Source: Chryseobacterium rhizosphaerae | GTDB taxonomy: Bacteria > Bacteroidota > Bacteroidia > Flavobacteriales > Weeksellaceae | Length of the DNA: 64,000 bases | Assembly (NCBI RefSeq): GCF_003385455.1 | Contig: NZ_QNUF01000016.1 | Span: 44,443-108,442 of the forward strand | Reading direction: 5' to 3' | Shown here: positions 45,732-55,692 of the stretch, in pieces | Layout of the letters: the number at the start of each line of letters is the position of its first letter | Position numbering within the stretch: position 1 is the stretch's first letter | Translations under genes and position numbers: made by a program | The notes under the pieces: model-generated | Database searches by the model: none | Seen by the model: only the letters and a program-made list of their open reading frames with translations | Told to the model about the DNA's origin: nothing

Positions 45732-46862
45732 TTAAGAAATAATTGTGAAAATATTTTCGTTATTCTTTGTTCTGTTGGTGATAAGATTTCGGTCTATTCC
45801 GTACAGATTTTGGAAAATATCCCTCTGAACCTGTGAACTGGAAAGGTATCCCCAATGCTTTCCAATCTCAAATTTAAAACTGTTTAAAATATCATCTTTA
45901 ACGAATGTACAGTCGATAACGGAGACGATATCTTTAAAGCGTTCAATATCACTGGGACCATTTTTTCCAAGTCGGGGGGTGAGGATGTTTTTGGTAAATT
46001 GAGAAATACCAAGGATGACATCCTGACGGTTGAGATAAATAGAAATGCGGTTTGCAAGCAAAGGAAGTTTATTAAAAGAATCTTCAGAGTCTTCAAATAC
46101 TTTATAAGTAACATCTGCATTCAGCAGGATTACCTGATCAATCACTCTCAGGATATTTTCTTTTTTCAGACTGTACAACATACTCTGAAGGACTCTGTTT
46201 CCCAAAGAATGAGTCATAATATGGATTCTTTGGTTGCATGGGATAAGGTCCCGATTGGAAAAAATATCTTTTAAAAATTGAGTGTAAAAATAAAAGAGCC
46301 TTAATAATGAGGTTCCGGAATTGATGCTTGCTGCTTTATCATCAAAATAAGTCAAGGGAACAATACTGCTTGAAGCCGGCCAGCTTACAAATAAAATATG
46401 TTCAACAGGAGATTCCGGATTATCAATAAACAGCTTTTTAAGATCAATCATAGCTTTTAATTCATCATCAAAATCATAGGCATATCCATGAATGAATATG
46501 AGTACATCACTCCGTTCTTTGGTGGAAGACATATTTTTGTATAGCTCGTAGAACATTCTTTGGGTGCCACCGAGGTTCTGAGCTGTTAAAGATGATTTTT
46601 TGATGCCTTTTTCACTCAGAAGGACTTCCAAAACCTCTTCGTAGCCTTGTTTTTCGGGTTCCGAAAACAGTTGGTAGTTGAGGATGTTCCTGTTCGTGTA
46701 ATCTTTCTTCTTTTTGGCCTGTGCAGTAGGTTCTTTATAACCGTCAAAATCACATTTGGCAATTCTGAAATTAGGAATTGAATATTCTTCATTGGAAAAA
46801 GAGTCCACTCTTTCACCTTTATGACGCACAATCTTTCGATTGCTTAAGATATAAACAGCCAT
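45732..46862 (-). CDS. DUF900-like alpha/beta hydrolase
   Basis: This 376-residue cytoplasmic protein has alpha/beta-hydrolase features. They are DVLIFIHGYAYDFDDEL (oxyanion-loop HG at 125-126), HILFVSWPASSS and the nucleophile elbow HIMTHSLGNRVLQ (S219). The pattern is that of the DUF900 hydrolases, whose substrates are mostly unknown. The ATG at 46862 is chosen because the longer ORF adds a hydrophobic tail unlike the family. The gene is divergent from glnS. Confidence 0.75.
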   Translation of the reverse strand: MAVYILSNRKIVRHKGERVDSFSNEEYSIPNFRIAKCDFDGYKEPTAQAKKKKDYTNRNILNYQLFSEPEKQGYEEVLEVLLSEKGIKKSSLTAQNLGGTQRMFYELYKNMSSTKERSDVLIFIHGYAYDFDDELKAMIDLKKLFIDNPESPVEHILFVSWPASSSIVPLTYFDDKAASINSGTSLLRLFYFYTQFLKDIFSNRDLIPCNQRIHIMTHSLGNRVLQSMLYSLKKENILRVIDQVILLNADVTYKVFEDSEDSFNKLPLLANRISIYLNRQDVILGISQFTKNILTPRLGKNGPSDIERFKDIVSVIDCTFVKDDILNSFKFEIGKHWGYLSSSQVQRDIFQNLYGIDRNLITNRTKNNENIFTIIS

Positions 46863-46961
46863 GATAGTCAGGTTTGTAACTTTCCCTAAGATACAGAAAA
46901 ATACCGAATTACTAAGCATTGCACTTTTTAATTATCACTTTCGTAAGCCCCAAATTTTCCG

Positions 46962-46969
46962 TAACTTTG
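46962..46969 (+). promoter_or_regulatory. -7 box of glnS
   Basis: TAACTTTG is a perfect TAnnTTTG match 35 bases before the glnS start codon. No clear -33 TTG is present. Confidence 0.6.
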
Positions 46970-47004
46970 TGCAACTTTTTTTGCTAAAAACAAAAGCTAA
47001 TTTA

Positions 47005-48678
47005 ATGGAAGAAGAAAAAAAATCACTCAATTTTATTGAGCAAATTATAGAAGATGATTTGGCAAACGGTCTGAAAAGAGATCAGATTCGTTTCCGTTTT
47101 CCCCCTGAACCGAATGGGTATCTGCATGTAGGCCACACAAAGGCGATCTGCATCAACTTTGGCCTGGGAGAAAAATACAATGCACCCGTAAACCTTCGTT
47201 TTGACGATACCAATCCTGAGAAAGAAGAACAGGAATTCGTAGATTCAATCAAGAAAGATGTTGAATGGTTAGGTTTCAAATGGGACAAAGAATTGTATGC
47301 ATCAGATTACTTCCAGCAGCTTTATGAATGGGCAGTACAACTGATTAAAGAAGGAAAAGCTTATGTAGATGAGCAGCCGTCTGAAGTGATTACCGAACAG
47401 AGAAAAAATCCTACGGAACCAGGAGTAGAATCTCCGTTCAGAAACCGTCCGGTTGAAGAATCATTGGATTTATTTGAAAGAATGAAAAACGGTGAGTTCG
47501 AGGAAGGGACAATGTCACTTCGTGCAAAAATCGATATGGTTTCTCCCAATATGAATATGCGTGATCCTGTGATGTACAGAATTCTGAAAAGACCACACCA
47601 CAGAACAGGAACTGCCTGGAAAATCTATCCGATGTACGACTGGGCACATGGGGAATCAGATTATTTGGAGCAGGTTTCACACTCTTTATGTTCACTGGAA
47701 TTTGAAAACCACAGACCCCTTTACAACTGGTATCTGGAGCAGGTATCCGATGAATCTAAAGTAGCTCCTAAGCAGAGAGAATTTGCAAGGATGAATGTTT
47801 CTTATATGATCACCTCCAAAAGAAAGCTGCAAAGACTTGTGGCTGAAGGCGCTGTGACAGGATGGGATGATCCTAGAATGCCTACTATTTCAGGGATGAG
47901 AAGAAAAGGATACACTCCGGCTTCTATCAGAAACTTTATTGAAAAGGTGGGAGTTGCAAAAAGAGAAAATCTGATTGAGATCCAATTACTTGACTTCTGC
48001 GTACGTGAAGACCTTAATAAAGTAGCTAAACGTGTAATGGCGGTCGTAGATCCTGTTAAATTAGTGATCGAAAACTATCCTGAAGACAAGGAAGAATGGT
48101 TGGAAACTGAAAATAATCCTGAACAGGAAAATGCAGGAACCAGAGAAGTTCCTTTTTCAAGAGAACTATATATCGAACGTGAGGATTTCAAGGAAGAAGC
48201 TAATAATAAATTCTTCAGACTGAAGTTAGGCGGGGAAGTTCGTTTAAAGTCTGCATATATTATTAAAGCAGAAAGAGTAGAGAAGGATGAAAATGGAGAG
48301 GTCACTACGATCTATGCTTCTTACGATGAAAAGAGTAAATCCGGAAGTGGGACAGAAGAAAGCTTAAGAAAAGTAAAAGGAACATTACACTGGGTATCTG
48401 CCAAACATGCTATCCCTGTAGAAGTAAGGGTTTACAACCAATTATTTACAGTGGAGCAGCCGGATGCTGAAAAAGATGTTGACTTCCTGAACTTTATTAA
48501 TCCTGAATCGGTAAGTACTATTCAAGGTTTTGCTGAACCAAGCCTTAAAGATGTTGCCGTGGGAGAACCTCTTCAGTTCCAGAGAATCGGGTACTTTACC
48601 AAAGACCAGGATTCTACAGATGCTACATTGGTTTTCAACCGTACAGTAACCCTAAAAGATTCTTATAAGCCTGAATAA
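47005..48678 (+). CDS. glnS: Glutaminyl-tRNA synthetase
   Basis: This class I synthetase charges tRNA-Gln. The start at 47005 (MEEEKKSLNFIEQII) sits after a good promoter; the upstream in-frame extension to 46861 runs through the promoter and is rejected. The class I signature appears as FPPEPNGYLHVGHTKAICIN (HVGH at about residue 40). LRFDDTNPEKE follows, and MITSKRKLQ is the KMSKS-like loop. LEFENHRPLYNW and the C-terminal beta-barrel anticodon-binding region are complete. At 557 residues it matches bacterial GlnRS. A strong terminator follows. Confidence 0.97.
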   Translation: MEEEKKSLNFIEQIIEDDLANGLKRDQIRFRFPPEPNGYLHVGHTKAICINFGLGEKYNAPVNLRFDDTNPEKEEQEFVDSIKKDVEWLGFKWDKELYASDYFQQLYEWAVQLIKEGKAYVDEQPSEVITEQRKNPTEPGVESPFRNRPVEESLDLFERMKNGEFEEGTMSLRAKIDMVSPNMNMRDPVMYRILKRPHHRTGTAWKIYPMYDWAHGESDYLEQVSHSLCSLEFENHRPLYNWYLEQVSDESKVAPKQREFARMNVSYMITSKRKLQRLVAEGAVTGWDDPRMPTISGMRRKGYTPASIRNFIEKVGVAKRENLIEIQLLDFCVREDLNKVAKRVMAVVDPVKLVIENYPEDKEEWLETENNPEQENAGTREVPFSRELYIEREDFKEEANNKFFRLKLGGEVRLKSAYIIKAERVEKDENGEVTTIYASYDEKSKSGSGTEESLRKVKGTLHWVSAKHAIPVEVRVYNQLFTVEQPDAEKDVDFLNFINPESVSTIQGFAEPSLKDVAVGEPLQFQRIGYFTKDQDSTDATLVFNRTVTLKDSYKPE

Positions 48679-48703
48679 TTTCAGGTGATGATCAATATTA
48701 TAT

Positions 48704-48734
48704 AAAAGCAGGACTTCACTGAAGTCCTGCTTTT
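48704..48734. terminator. Bidirectional terminator between glnS and oleate hydratase
   Basis: A 14-bp stem (48704-48717 with 48721-48734) and a 3-base loop are flanked by T on the plus side and A on the minus side. It serves both convergent genes. Confidence 0.85.
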
Positions 48735-48766
48735 CGTTTTTTATATGTGAACCGTTAAGAACGTAT

Positions 48767-50707
48767 TTACCCTTTTACGCCTTTGATCCAATCCTGGAAT
48801 TTACCTACCTGTTCCATAAAGAAAGATTCATGTTCCTCTTTTTCCTCAGGACGGTTGACCAGAATGTGTTCAAAATAACTTCCTTTCAGTACTTTTCTTA
48901 AAATGCCTTCTCCTAAGAATGGTTTATAATCATTAAGAGCCTGGGTAGCTTTCAGTAAATGTCTGATGTCATATTGTAACGGATTGATGTCCGGAACCTG
49001 TTTGTTGAGGTTCAGAAGTTTGTATACTGCTATTCTGGCTGTTCTTACTGAACTTTCCATAGTAAATACAACATCATTATTGGTTTCCACAAACTGTCCT
49101 ACCAAACCTAGATTGGTACAGCCTTCGGGAACAACTCTCGGACGGTCACCCTGAGCTCTAGGCATAAACATAGAGGTAATATAAGGCATAAATGCGGTAC
49201 GAACGATTGTATTTTCTATAACATTATCAAGCTGGTCTGTCATTCCCAAATGATGACATAACTCTGCAAGAATTTCATTTCCGGTACATTGAGGCATTGT
49301 TTTTTTGATGTAATTCCCTTCTTTGTCCATCAGTAAGGCATACACCCATACGACAAGGATGTCATCCGGCTGGGTAGGGAAGTGTGGCTGCCTGTTGCAG
49401 GTAAAGCTCATTACCCAATTGGAATCTGTGATGGTGATAATACCTCCTGTAGCTGTTCTTCCGGAATAAGGATCATTCACGCAGAGTTCTTTCAGTTTCT
49501 CTGTGAAAGCAGAAGGTCGGCAGGTTAATGTAGCAGATTCCCACGAAGATTTCTCAATATGGCTACAGAATTTTTCAGGCTTACCAAATACTTCCGATTT
49601 GGCAGCAAGATTTTTCCACAGTTTCCATCCTGCACTCTGTCCCGCACTGCTGTTATCTATAGTGATTTCAGGAACCGTATTATTATCTGCGTAGAATGTA
49701 CTCTCAGTCATTGAACCTGTGGTAACGATCACATAATCATCTTTACCAACAGGTATTTTTACTTCTTCGCCATTTTGTTCAGTAGTAATCCCTTCTACTG
49801 TTTTACCTTCAGTATTAATATGGATATCAAGGTCTTTTACTAATGTATTAAACTGGATCTGTACTCCTTTCTCAACAAGGAAATTTTTAAGAGGAGTCAC
49901 ATACGTGTCATATTGATTGTATTTAGGGAATACAAGACATGAGAAGTCTTTCATCCCGTCAATGGCATGCAGGAATCTGTGCATATACAGTTTCAGTTCC
50001 AGTAAGCTGTGCCAGTTCTCAAATGCAAACATGGAACGCCAGAAAAACCAGAAATTACTGTTAAGGAAAGATTCTGCGAAATAATCTTCAATAGTCAGAT
50101 CATCAAGCTCCTCTTTTTTCTTCAATAAAAGCTTAACAATTGCCAGCTGGTCTTTTTTTTCAAGTCCGAATTTACTGAAATCCTGGATCTGCCCCTGGTT
50201 ATGAATCAATCTTGCTTTAGAATAATTAGGGTCATTGTCGTTAATAAGACGGTACTCATCCAATACACTGTATGGAGCGGGTAATTCCAATGCGGGGATA
50301 TCCTGGAACATATCCCATAGATTTTCATAGGTCATATCCATTTCCCTTCCGCCACGGATGATATAGCCATCTTTTGCGTTTCCTGCTCCATCCAAAGAAC
50401 CTCCTTCAACATTCAGCTGGTCAAGGAAAATGATGTTTTTACCCGGAACCCGGCCATCACGGATGAAATAATAAGCGGCAGACATCCCTGCAATTCCGCT
50501 TCCTACAATATAGATTTTACTGTTTTCATAAGATTGTAAAGGAATCCCTTTATTACGTTGATAGTTTCCGATCTGGTCAGAAAAAGGCATCGTTTTTTCA
50601 GGAGTGTTAATCTGAACTTCTTTACTTGAATCCGGTTCGTGGTTTACTTTTCCAAACTGCTCAGAAGCATTTAAAACTTTCTCGAATTTTGAATTGATCG
50701 TACTCAT
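48767..50707 (-). CDS. ohyA: Oleate hydratase
   Basis: This FAD-dependent enzyme of the myosin-cross-reactive-antigen family adds water to oleic acid to give 10-hydroxystearate, and so detoxifies unsaturated fatty acids. The FAD site reads [17 protein letters not shown] (near residue 66). The nearby [20 protein letters not shown] is the family active-site stretch. The 646-residue length and close fit to the enzyme known from Elizabethkingia make the call firm. It has no signal peptide; the family is peripheral to the membrane. An AraC-type regulator gene lies 91 bases upstream on the same strand and probably controls it. Confidence 0.95.
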   Translation of the reverse strand: MSTINSKFEKVLNASEQFGKVNHEPDSSKEVQINTPEKTMPFSDQIGNYQRNKGIPLQSYENSKIYIVGSGIAGMSAAYYFIRDGRVPGKNIIFLDQLNVEGGSLDGAGNAKDGYIIRGGREMDMTYENLWDMFQDIPALELPAPYSVLDEYRLINDNDPNYSKARLIHNQGQIQDFSKFGLEKKDQLAIVKLLLKKKEELDDLTIEDYFAESFLNSNFWFFWRSMFAFENWHSLLELKLYMHRFLHAIDGMKDFSCLVFPKYNQYDTYVTPLKNFLVEKGVQIQFNTLVKDLDIHINTEGKTVEGITTEQNGEEVKIPVGKDDYVIVTTGSMTESTFYADNNTVPEITIDNSSAGQSAGWKLWKNLAAKSEVFGKPEKFCSHIEKSSWESATLTCRPSAFTEKLKELCVNDPYSGRTATGGIITITDSNWVMSFTCNRQPHFPTQPDDILVVWVYALLMDKEGNYIKKTMPQCTGNEILAELCHHLGMTDQLDNVIENTIVRTAFMPYITSMFMPRAQGDRPRVVPEGCTNLGLVGQFVETNNDVVFTMESSVRTARIAVYKLLNLNKQVPDINPLQYDIRHLLKATQALNDYKPFLGEGILRKVLKGSYFEHILVNRPEEKEEHESFFMEQVGKFQDWIKGVKG

Positions 50708-50798
50708 TTTTTGTTTTGTTTTTAATTAACAGGTTAAAGGTACACCTATTCAAAAAGCGGTACATATCCCCAATGTCGGAATTATTATCCCCAAATTC

Positions 50799-51677
50799 TT
50801 ATGACTGAATATTTTCTTTTGTCCGATACTCTGAGGGCGAATATGAAGTCTGTTTTTTGAAAAAACGGCCGAAAGCTGATACTGAATTAAACTGAAGCTC
50901 AAAGGCAATTTCTGAAATGGTGATGTCGGGATTTCCCAGCATGACATAAGCTTCTTTCAGCAAAGTCTCATCAATGACTTCATGAGGAGTTTTTCCACTG
51001 GCTTTTTTAATAATCTCTATAAGGTGCTTATTGGAAATACAAAGCGCATCAGCATAAAACTGAACCGTTCTCTGCTGTCTGATATTTTCCCGGATCAGTT
51101 TACTGAACTTCAGAAAGAGATCTTTTTTTCCTTCCTCTTTCTGAGAAACCGTATTGATTTCTTTTTCTATGATTTCTGCAGTCTCAAGCAACAGGTTGAA
51201 AATAATGGTACGGATAATCTCTTCGGTAAATTTCCCCTGTTTTCTGGATTTTTTCTTAAGGTAGTCCAGTAGGTTCTGTAACTGCAGAGAATTTTTTTCT
51301 GTTGTTTTTATAATGCTGTAGGAGCCCTTAGAGAAGAGATTCATTTTCTCAATGATAAAAGGGTTGGATATATTTTTGATGAGAAAATTTTTATCAAAAA
51401 ATAAGAGCTTCATCATAAAATTCTTACTGGTTTCCAGGAATCTTACAATGGTAGAAGGAGCAGCTATAAAAAAACTGTGGGTAGTTACTTTATATTTTTT
51501 ACTGTCTATTTCAATACTGATTTCTCCCGCCGTACAAATACAGAGAGCATAATAATCCATTCTGAACGGCGCTTTTGGAAAATTGAAAATAGGATTCCCG
51601 GAGGAAATATAATAAGACTGGCGGCAATCAATCCTGTAAAAAGAAAGGGTATCATGTAAATTTTCGTAGGTTACCAT
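50799..51677 (-). CDS. AraC-family transcription regulator, probable regulator of ohyA
   Basis: This 292-residue regulator has an N-terminal cupin-like sensing region (residues 20-110, with FRMDYYALCICTAGEISIEI) and a C-terminal pair of helix-turn-helix motifs (about 190-290: VQFYADALCISNKHLIEIIKK, ISEIAFELQFNSVSAFGRFFK). It stands upstream of oleate hydratase in the same direction. Control of ohyA, perhaps in response to a free fatty acid, is the simplest reading; the ligand is not visible. Confidence 0.87.
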   Translation of the reverse strand: MVTYENLHDTLSFYRIDCRQSYYISSGNPIFNFPKAPFRMDYYALCICTAGEISIEIDSKKYKVTTHSFFIAAPSTIVRFLETSKNFMMKLLFFDKNFLIKNISNPFIIEKMNLFSKGSYSIIKTTEKNSLQLQNLLDYLKKKSRKQGKFTEEIIRTIIFNLLLETAEIIEKEINTVSQKEEGKKDLFLKFSKLIRENIRQQRTVQFYADALCISNKHLIEIIKKASGKTPHEVIDETLLKEAYVMLGNPDITISEIAFELQFNSVSAFGRFFKKQTSYSPSEYRTKENIQS

Positions 51678-51923
51678 GTTACGGATTGCTTGAGTTTTTG
51701 TTGTTTTTTAGATATTCCGGCCCGGAGATATTGACTCTTACTGCAATTTACAAATTTTATAAGAGCTTTTTATGTTTTGTATATCAAAAATATTCACTTT
51801 TTAGCATATTATAGAAGAAATTTTACAAATGAGAGAACGTGATGCCAACCTTTTAAAGCTGAATAATTTCTTGAGTAAGAGTAAAACTTAATGCTTCAAT
51901 TTTTTTAACAATAATAACATTAG

Positions 51924-51931
51924 TATTTTTG
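51924..51931 (+). promoter_or_regulatory. -7 box of prmA
   Basis: TATTTTTG matches TAnnTTTG and ends 15 bases before the prmA start codon, so the leader is short. Confidence 0.55.
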
Positions 51932-51946
51932 CAGCAAATTAGTCAC

Positions 51947-52774
51947 ATGCAAAATTATTTAGAATTCAATTTCAAAATTTCTCCACTGCAACCTTGGAAT
52001 GAGATATTAATGGCAGAGCTTATCGAGATAGGTTTTGATAGCTTTACAGAAGAAATTCACGGAATTTTAGGATATATCCAGACAGATCTGTTTCATGAAG
52101 AACAGCTAAAAGCACTTCCTATTTTTGAAAATGAAAATGTAAAGATTGAGTACTCTTTCGAGGAAATGCCTAATATCAACTGGAATGAAGAATGGGAAAA
52201 GAATTTTTCTCCTATCAATATCGATGATAAAGTATTGATCAGAGCAGAATTTCATGAGTCTGTACCGGGAATGCATGAAATTATTATTCAGCCCAAAATG
52301 TCTTTCGGAACAGGGCATCACCCTACCACACACCTGATGATCCAGCAGATGATGGATCTTGACCTTACTGGAAAGAAAGTATTGGATATGGGTTGTGGGA
52401 CTTCTGTATTGGCTATCTATGCAAAACAACAGGGTGCCGCAGATACAAAAGCTATTGATATTGATGAATGGTCTGTAGAAAATTCAAAAGAAAACGCGGT
52501 AAGAAATGGTGTTGAACTGGATATTGAACTGGGAACAGCCGAAAACTTAGGAAAAGAAAATTTTGATGTTATTTTAGCGAATATCAACAGAAATATTCTG
52601 ATTTCAGATATTCCAACATATGTTTCCGTATTGAATGAAGGTGGAAAACTGTTGCTTTCCGGGCTTTGCTTCTTTGATGTAGATGATATTCTTGAAGTGT
52701 GTAAAGAAAGTGGTCTTGAACTTAAAAAACAGATACAGCGTGAAGAGTGGGTAAGCCTGCTGTTGGAAAAATAA
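51947..52774 (+). CDS. prmA: Ribosomal protein L11 methyltransferase
   Basis: This SAM-dependent enzyme methylates ribosomal protein L11. The ATG at 51947 (MQNYLEFNF) gives 275 residues, normal for the family; the earlier start at 51929 lies within the promoter box. The N-terminal substrate-recognition domain is followed by MSFGTGHHPTTHLMIQQM and the SAM motif VLDMGCGTSVLAIYA. NFDVILANINRNIL is the catalytic NPPY-like region. The next gene starts 18 bases after the stop. Confidence 0.95.
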   Translation: MQNYLEFNFKISPLQPWNEILMAELIEIGFDSFTEEIHGILGYIQTDLFHEEQLKALPIFENENVKIEYSFEEMPNINWNEEWEKNFSPINIDDKVLIRAEFHESVPGMHEIIIQPKMSFGTGHHPTTHLMIQQMMDLDLTGKKVLDMGCGTSVLAIYAKQQGAADTKAIDIDEWSVENSKENAVRNGVELDIELGTAENLGKENFDVILANINRNILISDIPTYVSVLNEGGKLLLSGLCFFDVDDILEVCKESGLELKKQIQREEWVSLLLEK

Positions 52775-52792
52775 ATAAAAACAAATACGAAT

Positions 52793-53632
52793 ATGAAAAC
52801 TTTATGGACGGCTTTATTATTACTGATGCTGCAATTTTTTTCAGCACAGGAAAATGAAGTGTATGCGGATGGGATTTTTGGTTTTGAAGAAAATAAAAGC
52901 CAAAAGATTTTTACAGATTGGACAAGAATCAGAAAAGAGCCTAATGTTAAATCGCAGGTTATAGACTCATTGCAGACTAATCAACAGGTGTTAATCCTTA
53001 AAAAAGAAGAAACCATACTAAGACTGGGGGAAAGAGGTGCCAACTGGTACAGGATCTCTTATCAGAAAGGAGATGTAACCTCTGAAGGATATGTTTGGGG
53101 AGGTAACCTTTCTGTAGGATACCGTAATAAAAACGGATATGATTTTCTTTTTGGACTTTCAAAAACTGTAGACAGAAAAAACAAAGAGGTTACTACTTTT
53201 GAGAAACAGAATATTGCGGGAATCAAAGTAATGGAAGGTAATATGCTTGTGGATGAGGTTTATTTTGATACCGGAAAAGGAGAGGAGCTGAGCTATGCTA
53301 CATTCAATATTGAAAGCAATCATAAACTGCAGAATGTGGAACTTACTTTAAAGGCATTGGTTTCCGGTGAAGCTTGTGGTATTGCTAGCTATGATCAATA
53401 TGTTCTTTTTAAGGATAAGAAACTCATTGCTCTTCCACAGCTGATGAATGTAGGGGATGCAGATGTTTTTTACCATAGTGAACAATATATTTTCCCTAAT
53501 GATAAAGGGGGGATTCCTGATGCTTTTATTTTTAAAGTGGAGGAAATGGAAAAAGATGACAAAGATCGGGAAAAGAAGAAACGTTCTTCCAAAACTTATC
53601 TTTGGAATGGAAGTTCTTATAGGTTGAAATAA
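52793..53632 (+). CDS. Secreted SH3-domain protein
   Basis: This 279-residue protein has a Sec signal peptide (MKTLWTALLLLMLQFFSAQ) and a bacterial SH3 domain at about residues 40-105 (TRIRKEPNVKSQVIDSLQTN, GANWYRISYQKG, GYVWGGNLSVG). Such domains bind peptidoglycan or cell-wall peptides in the periplasm. The C-terminal 170 residues are an unassigned beta-rich region with Gly/Glu-rich turns, and the end is strongly charged (EMEKDDKDREKKKRSS). It probably forms a two-gene transcript with prmA and ends in a terminator. Confidence 0.8.
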   Translation: MKTLWTALLLLMLQFFSAQENEVYADGIFGFEENKSQKIFTDWTRIRKEPNVKSQVIDSLQTNQQVLILKKEETILRLGERGANWYRISYQKGDVTSEGYVWGGNLSVGYRNKNGYDFLFGLSKTVDRKNKEVTTFEKQNIAGIKVMEGNMLVDEVYFDTGKGEELSYATFNIESNHKLQNVELTLKALVSGEACGIASYDQYVLFKDKKLIALPQLMNVGDADVFYHSEQYIFPNDKGGIPDAFIFKVEEMEKDDKDREKKKRSSKTYLWNGSSYRLK

Positions 53633-53655
53633 ACTTTTTTGGTCTTAAAAAATAG

Positions 53656-53686
53656 AAGTCCTTACTGATGAAGTAAGGACTTTTTC
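53656..53686 (+). terminator. Terminator after the SH3 protein gene
   Basis: An 11-bp stem AAGTCCTTACT/AGTAAGGACTT (53656-53666 with 53672-53682) with a 5-base loop is followed by T. Confidence 0.85.
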
Positions 53687-53784
53687 TATAATTGGACACA
53701 CAAAAAAAATAGGACGGAAACCAACCTATCTTATTCAGCAAGGAATTCCAACGTACATTGAAAACAACCTACTCCAGATTGAGT

Positions 53785-54345
53785 TTAAATTCCTTCTGTC
53801 CAATTGCTGAGTGTAATGACATCAGCTTGTCGGGGGAAAATTTTACTCATTAATACACGATGCACTTCCTCATCTTCATCTTTACAGCAGTCTTCAATGA
53901 CAGTCAATGTATAGTCCTTATCTGCAGCTTCTCTTAATGTGGATAAAACAACGCCACTGGTTGATATACCCGTCAATACCAGATGTTCAATATTCAACCC
54001 CCGAAGCACAACTTCAAGATCACTTCCTGTAAAAGCGCTAAAACGTTTTTTGGTGATAACGATATCCTGTTCATCAGGTAAAAGATCAGGATGGATAGAA
54101 ACCCATTCTTTCATATTTACATGAACCATATGTTGTTTTATGGCTGAAAACGCTTTGTTATTTTTACTGATTTCCGGCATTCCCTGTCTGAATCCTACGG
54201 TAATATATATAACCGGGATTTGTAGCTTTCTTGCCGTTTTGATAGCCTCCTGTGTATTGGAAATCAATTTTGTTGCATCAGCTAGCCTGCTTAGAATAGA
54301 TGATTGCATATCCATCACCAATAGGGCTGTTTTTGCTTTTTCCAT
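53785..54345 (-). CDS. Isochorismatase-like hydrolase fold protein lacking the usual Cys
   Basis: This 186-residue protein has the isochorismatase/cysteine-hydrolase fold. Two members of the usual D-K-C triad are seen: D12 in LLVMDMQ and the Lys in ITKKRFSAFTGSDL. Where the nucleophilic Cys normally stands (GxxTxxCV), the sequence is TGISTSGVVLSTLREAADKD, with Val instead of Cys. A subgroup of the family shares this pattern as far as I recall, so the protein may bind rather than cleave, or use another residue. It starts 5 bases after the MFS gene stop and is the second gene of a TetR-controlled unit. Confidence 0.8.
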   Translation of the reverse strand: MEKAKTALLVMDMQSSILSRLADATKLISNTQEAIKTARKLQIPVIYITVGFRQGMPEISKNNKAFSAIKQHMVHVNMKEWVSIHPDLLPDEQDIVITKKRFSAFTGSDLEVVLRGLNIEHLVLTGISTSGVVLSTLREAADKDYTLTVIEDCCKDEDEEVHRVLMSKIFPRQADVITLSNWTEGI

Positions 54346-54350
54346 TTTAA

Positions 54351-55631
54351 TTATATTTTATTAATAAATTGTTCTTCAGCTTCTTCTAATAACTGTTCGT
54401 TGACAGGTTTGGTTTTTCTCTTCTTGAATAATAAGTTTCTAAAGATGAAAGCAATTAAGATTCCTGATATCCCTTCCAGGAGTAAAGTCTTTGGAGCTCC
54501 TATTTTTTCTGAAAGAAATCCAATGAATATACTTCCCAAAGGCAGCATTCCGAATATTGCAGTCAATAAGATACTGATGGCTCTTGAACGCATTTCAGGA
54601 ACAACTTCAGATTGCACGATGATATTACAGGTTGTAAACTGTGCAACACCTCCCAATCCGGTAAGGGTAGCAAAAAACATAGACCAGTAAAAGTTAGTCG
54701 TATATGAAAAACATATGAGTCCAATACTCAGGACGACTGTACTCAGAATAAGAATACTTCTCATAGAAGCTCCTTTTTTTAAGCTAGCCAGAAATACTGT
54801 CCCAAGAACTGCCCCTATTCCAATGAAACTTGAGATATAACCAAAAGTTTTTGCATCCCCTTTAAAGATTTCTTTGGCATAAACAGGAATTAACGTGTCA
54901 TAAGGTAGAATCAAAAAACCGGTAATACTTAGCATAATGATGACTAAATTAATTGAGGGCACCGTTCTGAGGTATCTGAAACCTTCTGCCAATTCAGTAA
55001 AAGTTCCTTTTTTGTTTGATTTTTTTTGAATGACTTTCACTTTCATCATGGAAATAGATCCCATAACTGCCGCAAAACTGGCCGCATTAATCAGAAAACA
55101 GGTTCCTGCTCCAAACTTTTGAATAATAATTCCGGAAAGGGCCGGACCTGCTAATTTTGCAATACTTGCCATTGCAGCCGTTAGAGAGAGTGCACTTGGT
55201 AAATCTTCATCATTGGTAATTACTTCGTTGATCATTGACTGCCGTGCCGGAATATCATAAGCGTTGATAATTCCGAGAAATGCACTTAATATTAAAAAAC
55301 TCCATATGTTCTGGTGTCCTGTCATAACCAAAAAAGCAAGTAGAGAAGCCTGGATTAAAGATAAAATCTGGGCGATCTGTATAATTTTATATCGGTTGTA
55401 CCGGTCTGCGGCAACTCCTCCCAGAGCAGAAAACAAAAATGAAGGGAATTGTTCTGCAAAGATGGTGAGCCCCAGCATAAAAGCCGATTGAGTCATGCTG
55501 TATACGACCCATACTACAGCGGTACGCTGCATCCATGTTCCCAATTGAGATACGGAACGCCCGAAAAAATATAATGTGTAATTAGTGCTTTTAAAAGCCT
55601 GGAATGCATTGATATTACTTAATTTATTCAT
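54351..55631 (-). CDS. MFS efflux transporter (EntS-like group)
   Basis: This 426-residue protein has about 12 membrane segments and the loop AALGGVAADRYNRYKIIQIAQ between helices 2 and 3, as in the EntS/DUF894-like branch of the major facilitator superfamily. PARQSMINEVITNDEDLPSALS is a further marker of that branch. Members export siderophores, macrolides or other small molecules; the substrate here is unknown. The promoter region contains an inverted repeat that also precedes the neighbouring TetR gene, so substrate-induced derepression is likely. Confidence 0.88.
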   Translation of the reverse strand: MNKLSNINAFQAFKSTNYTLYFFGRSVSQLGTWMQRTAVVWVVYSMTQSAFMLGLTIFAEQFPSFLFSALGGVAADRYNRYKIIQIAQILSLIQASLLAFLVMTGHQNIWSFLILSAFLGIINAYDIPARQSMINEVITNDEDLPSALSLTAAMASIAKLAGPALSGIIIQKFGAGTCFLINAASFAAVMGSISMMKVKVIQKKSNKKGTFTELAEGFRYLRTVPSINLVIIMLSITGFLILPYDTLIPVYAKEIFKGDAKTFGYISSFIGIGAVLGTVFLASLKKGASMRSILILSTVVLSIGLICFSYTTNFYWSMFFATLTGLGGVAQFTTCNIIVQSEVVPEMRSRAISILLTAIFGMLPLGSIFIGFLSEKIGAPKTLLLEGISGILIAFIFRNLLFKKRKTKPVNEQLLEEAEEQFINKI

Positions 55632-55649
55632 GCTCTTTGAAATAAACTT

Positions 55650-55676
55650 TTTGACAAAAAACGTAAAAACGTCAAA
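55650..55676 (-). promoter_or_regulatory. Probable TetR operator before the MFS gene
   Basis: Inverted arms TTTGAC (55650-55655) and GTCAAA (55671-55676) lie 19 bases upstream of the MFS start codon. The GAC to GTC distance is 18 bases, the same as in the element before the tetR-like gene. Confidence 0.5.
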
Positions 55677-55692
55677 TTTTAAATAAAAAAAA

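Noticed and set aside
50750..50947. A 65-codon minus-strand ORF between ohyA and the AraC gene
   Set aside because: It overlaps the AraC gene end in another frame and has no recognisable features.
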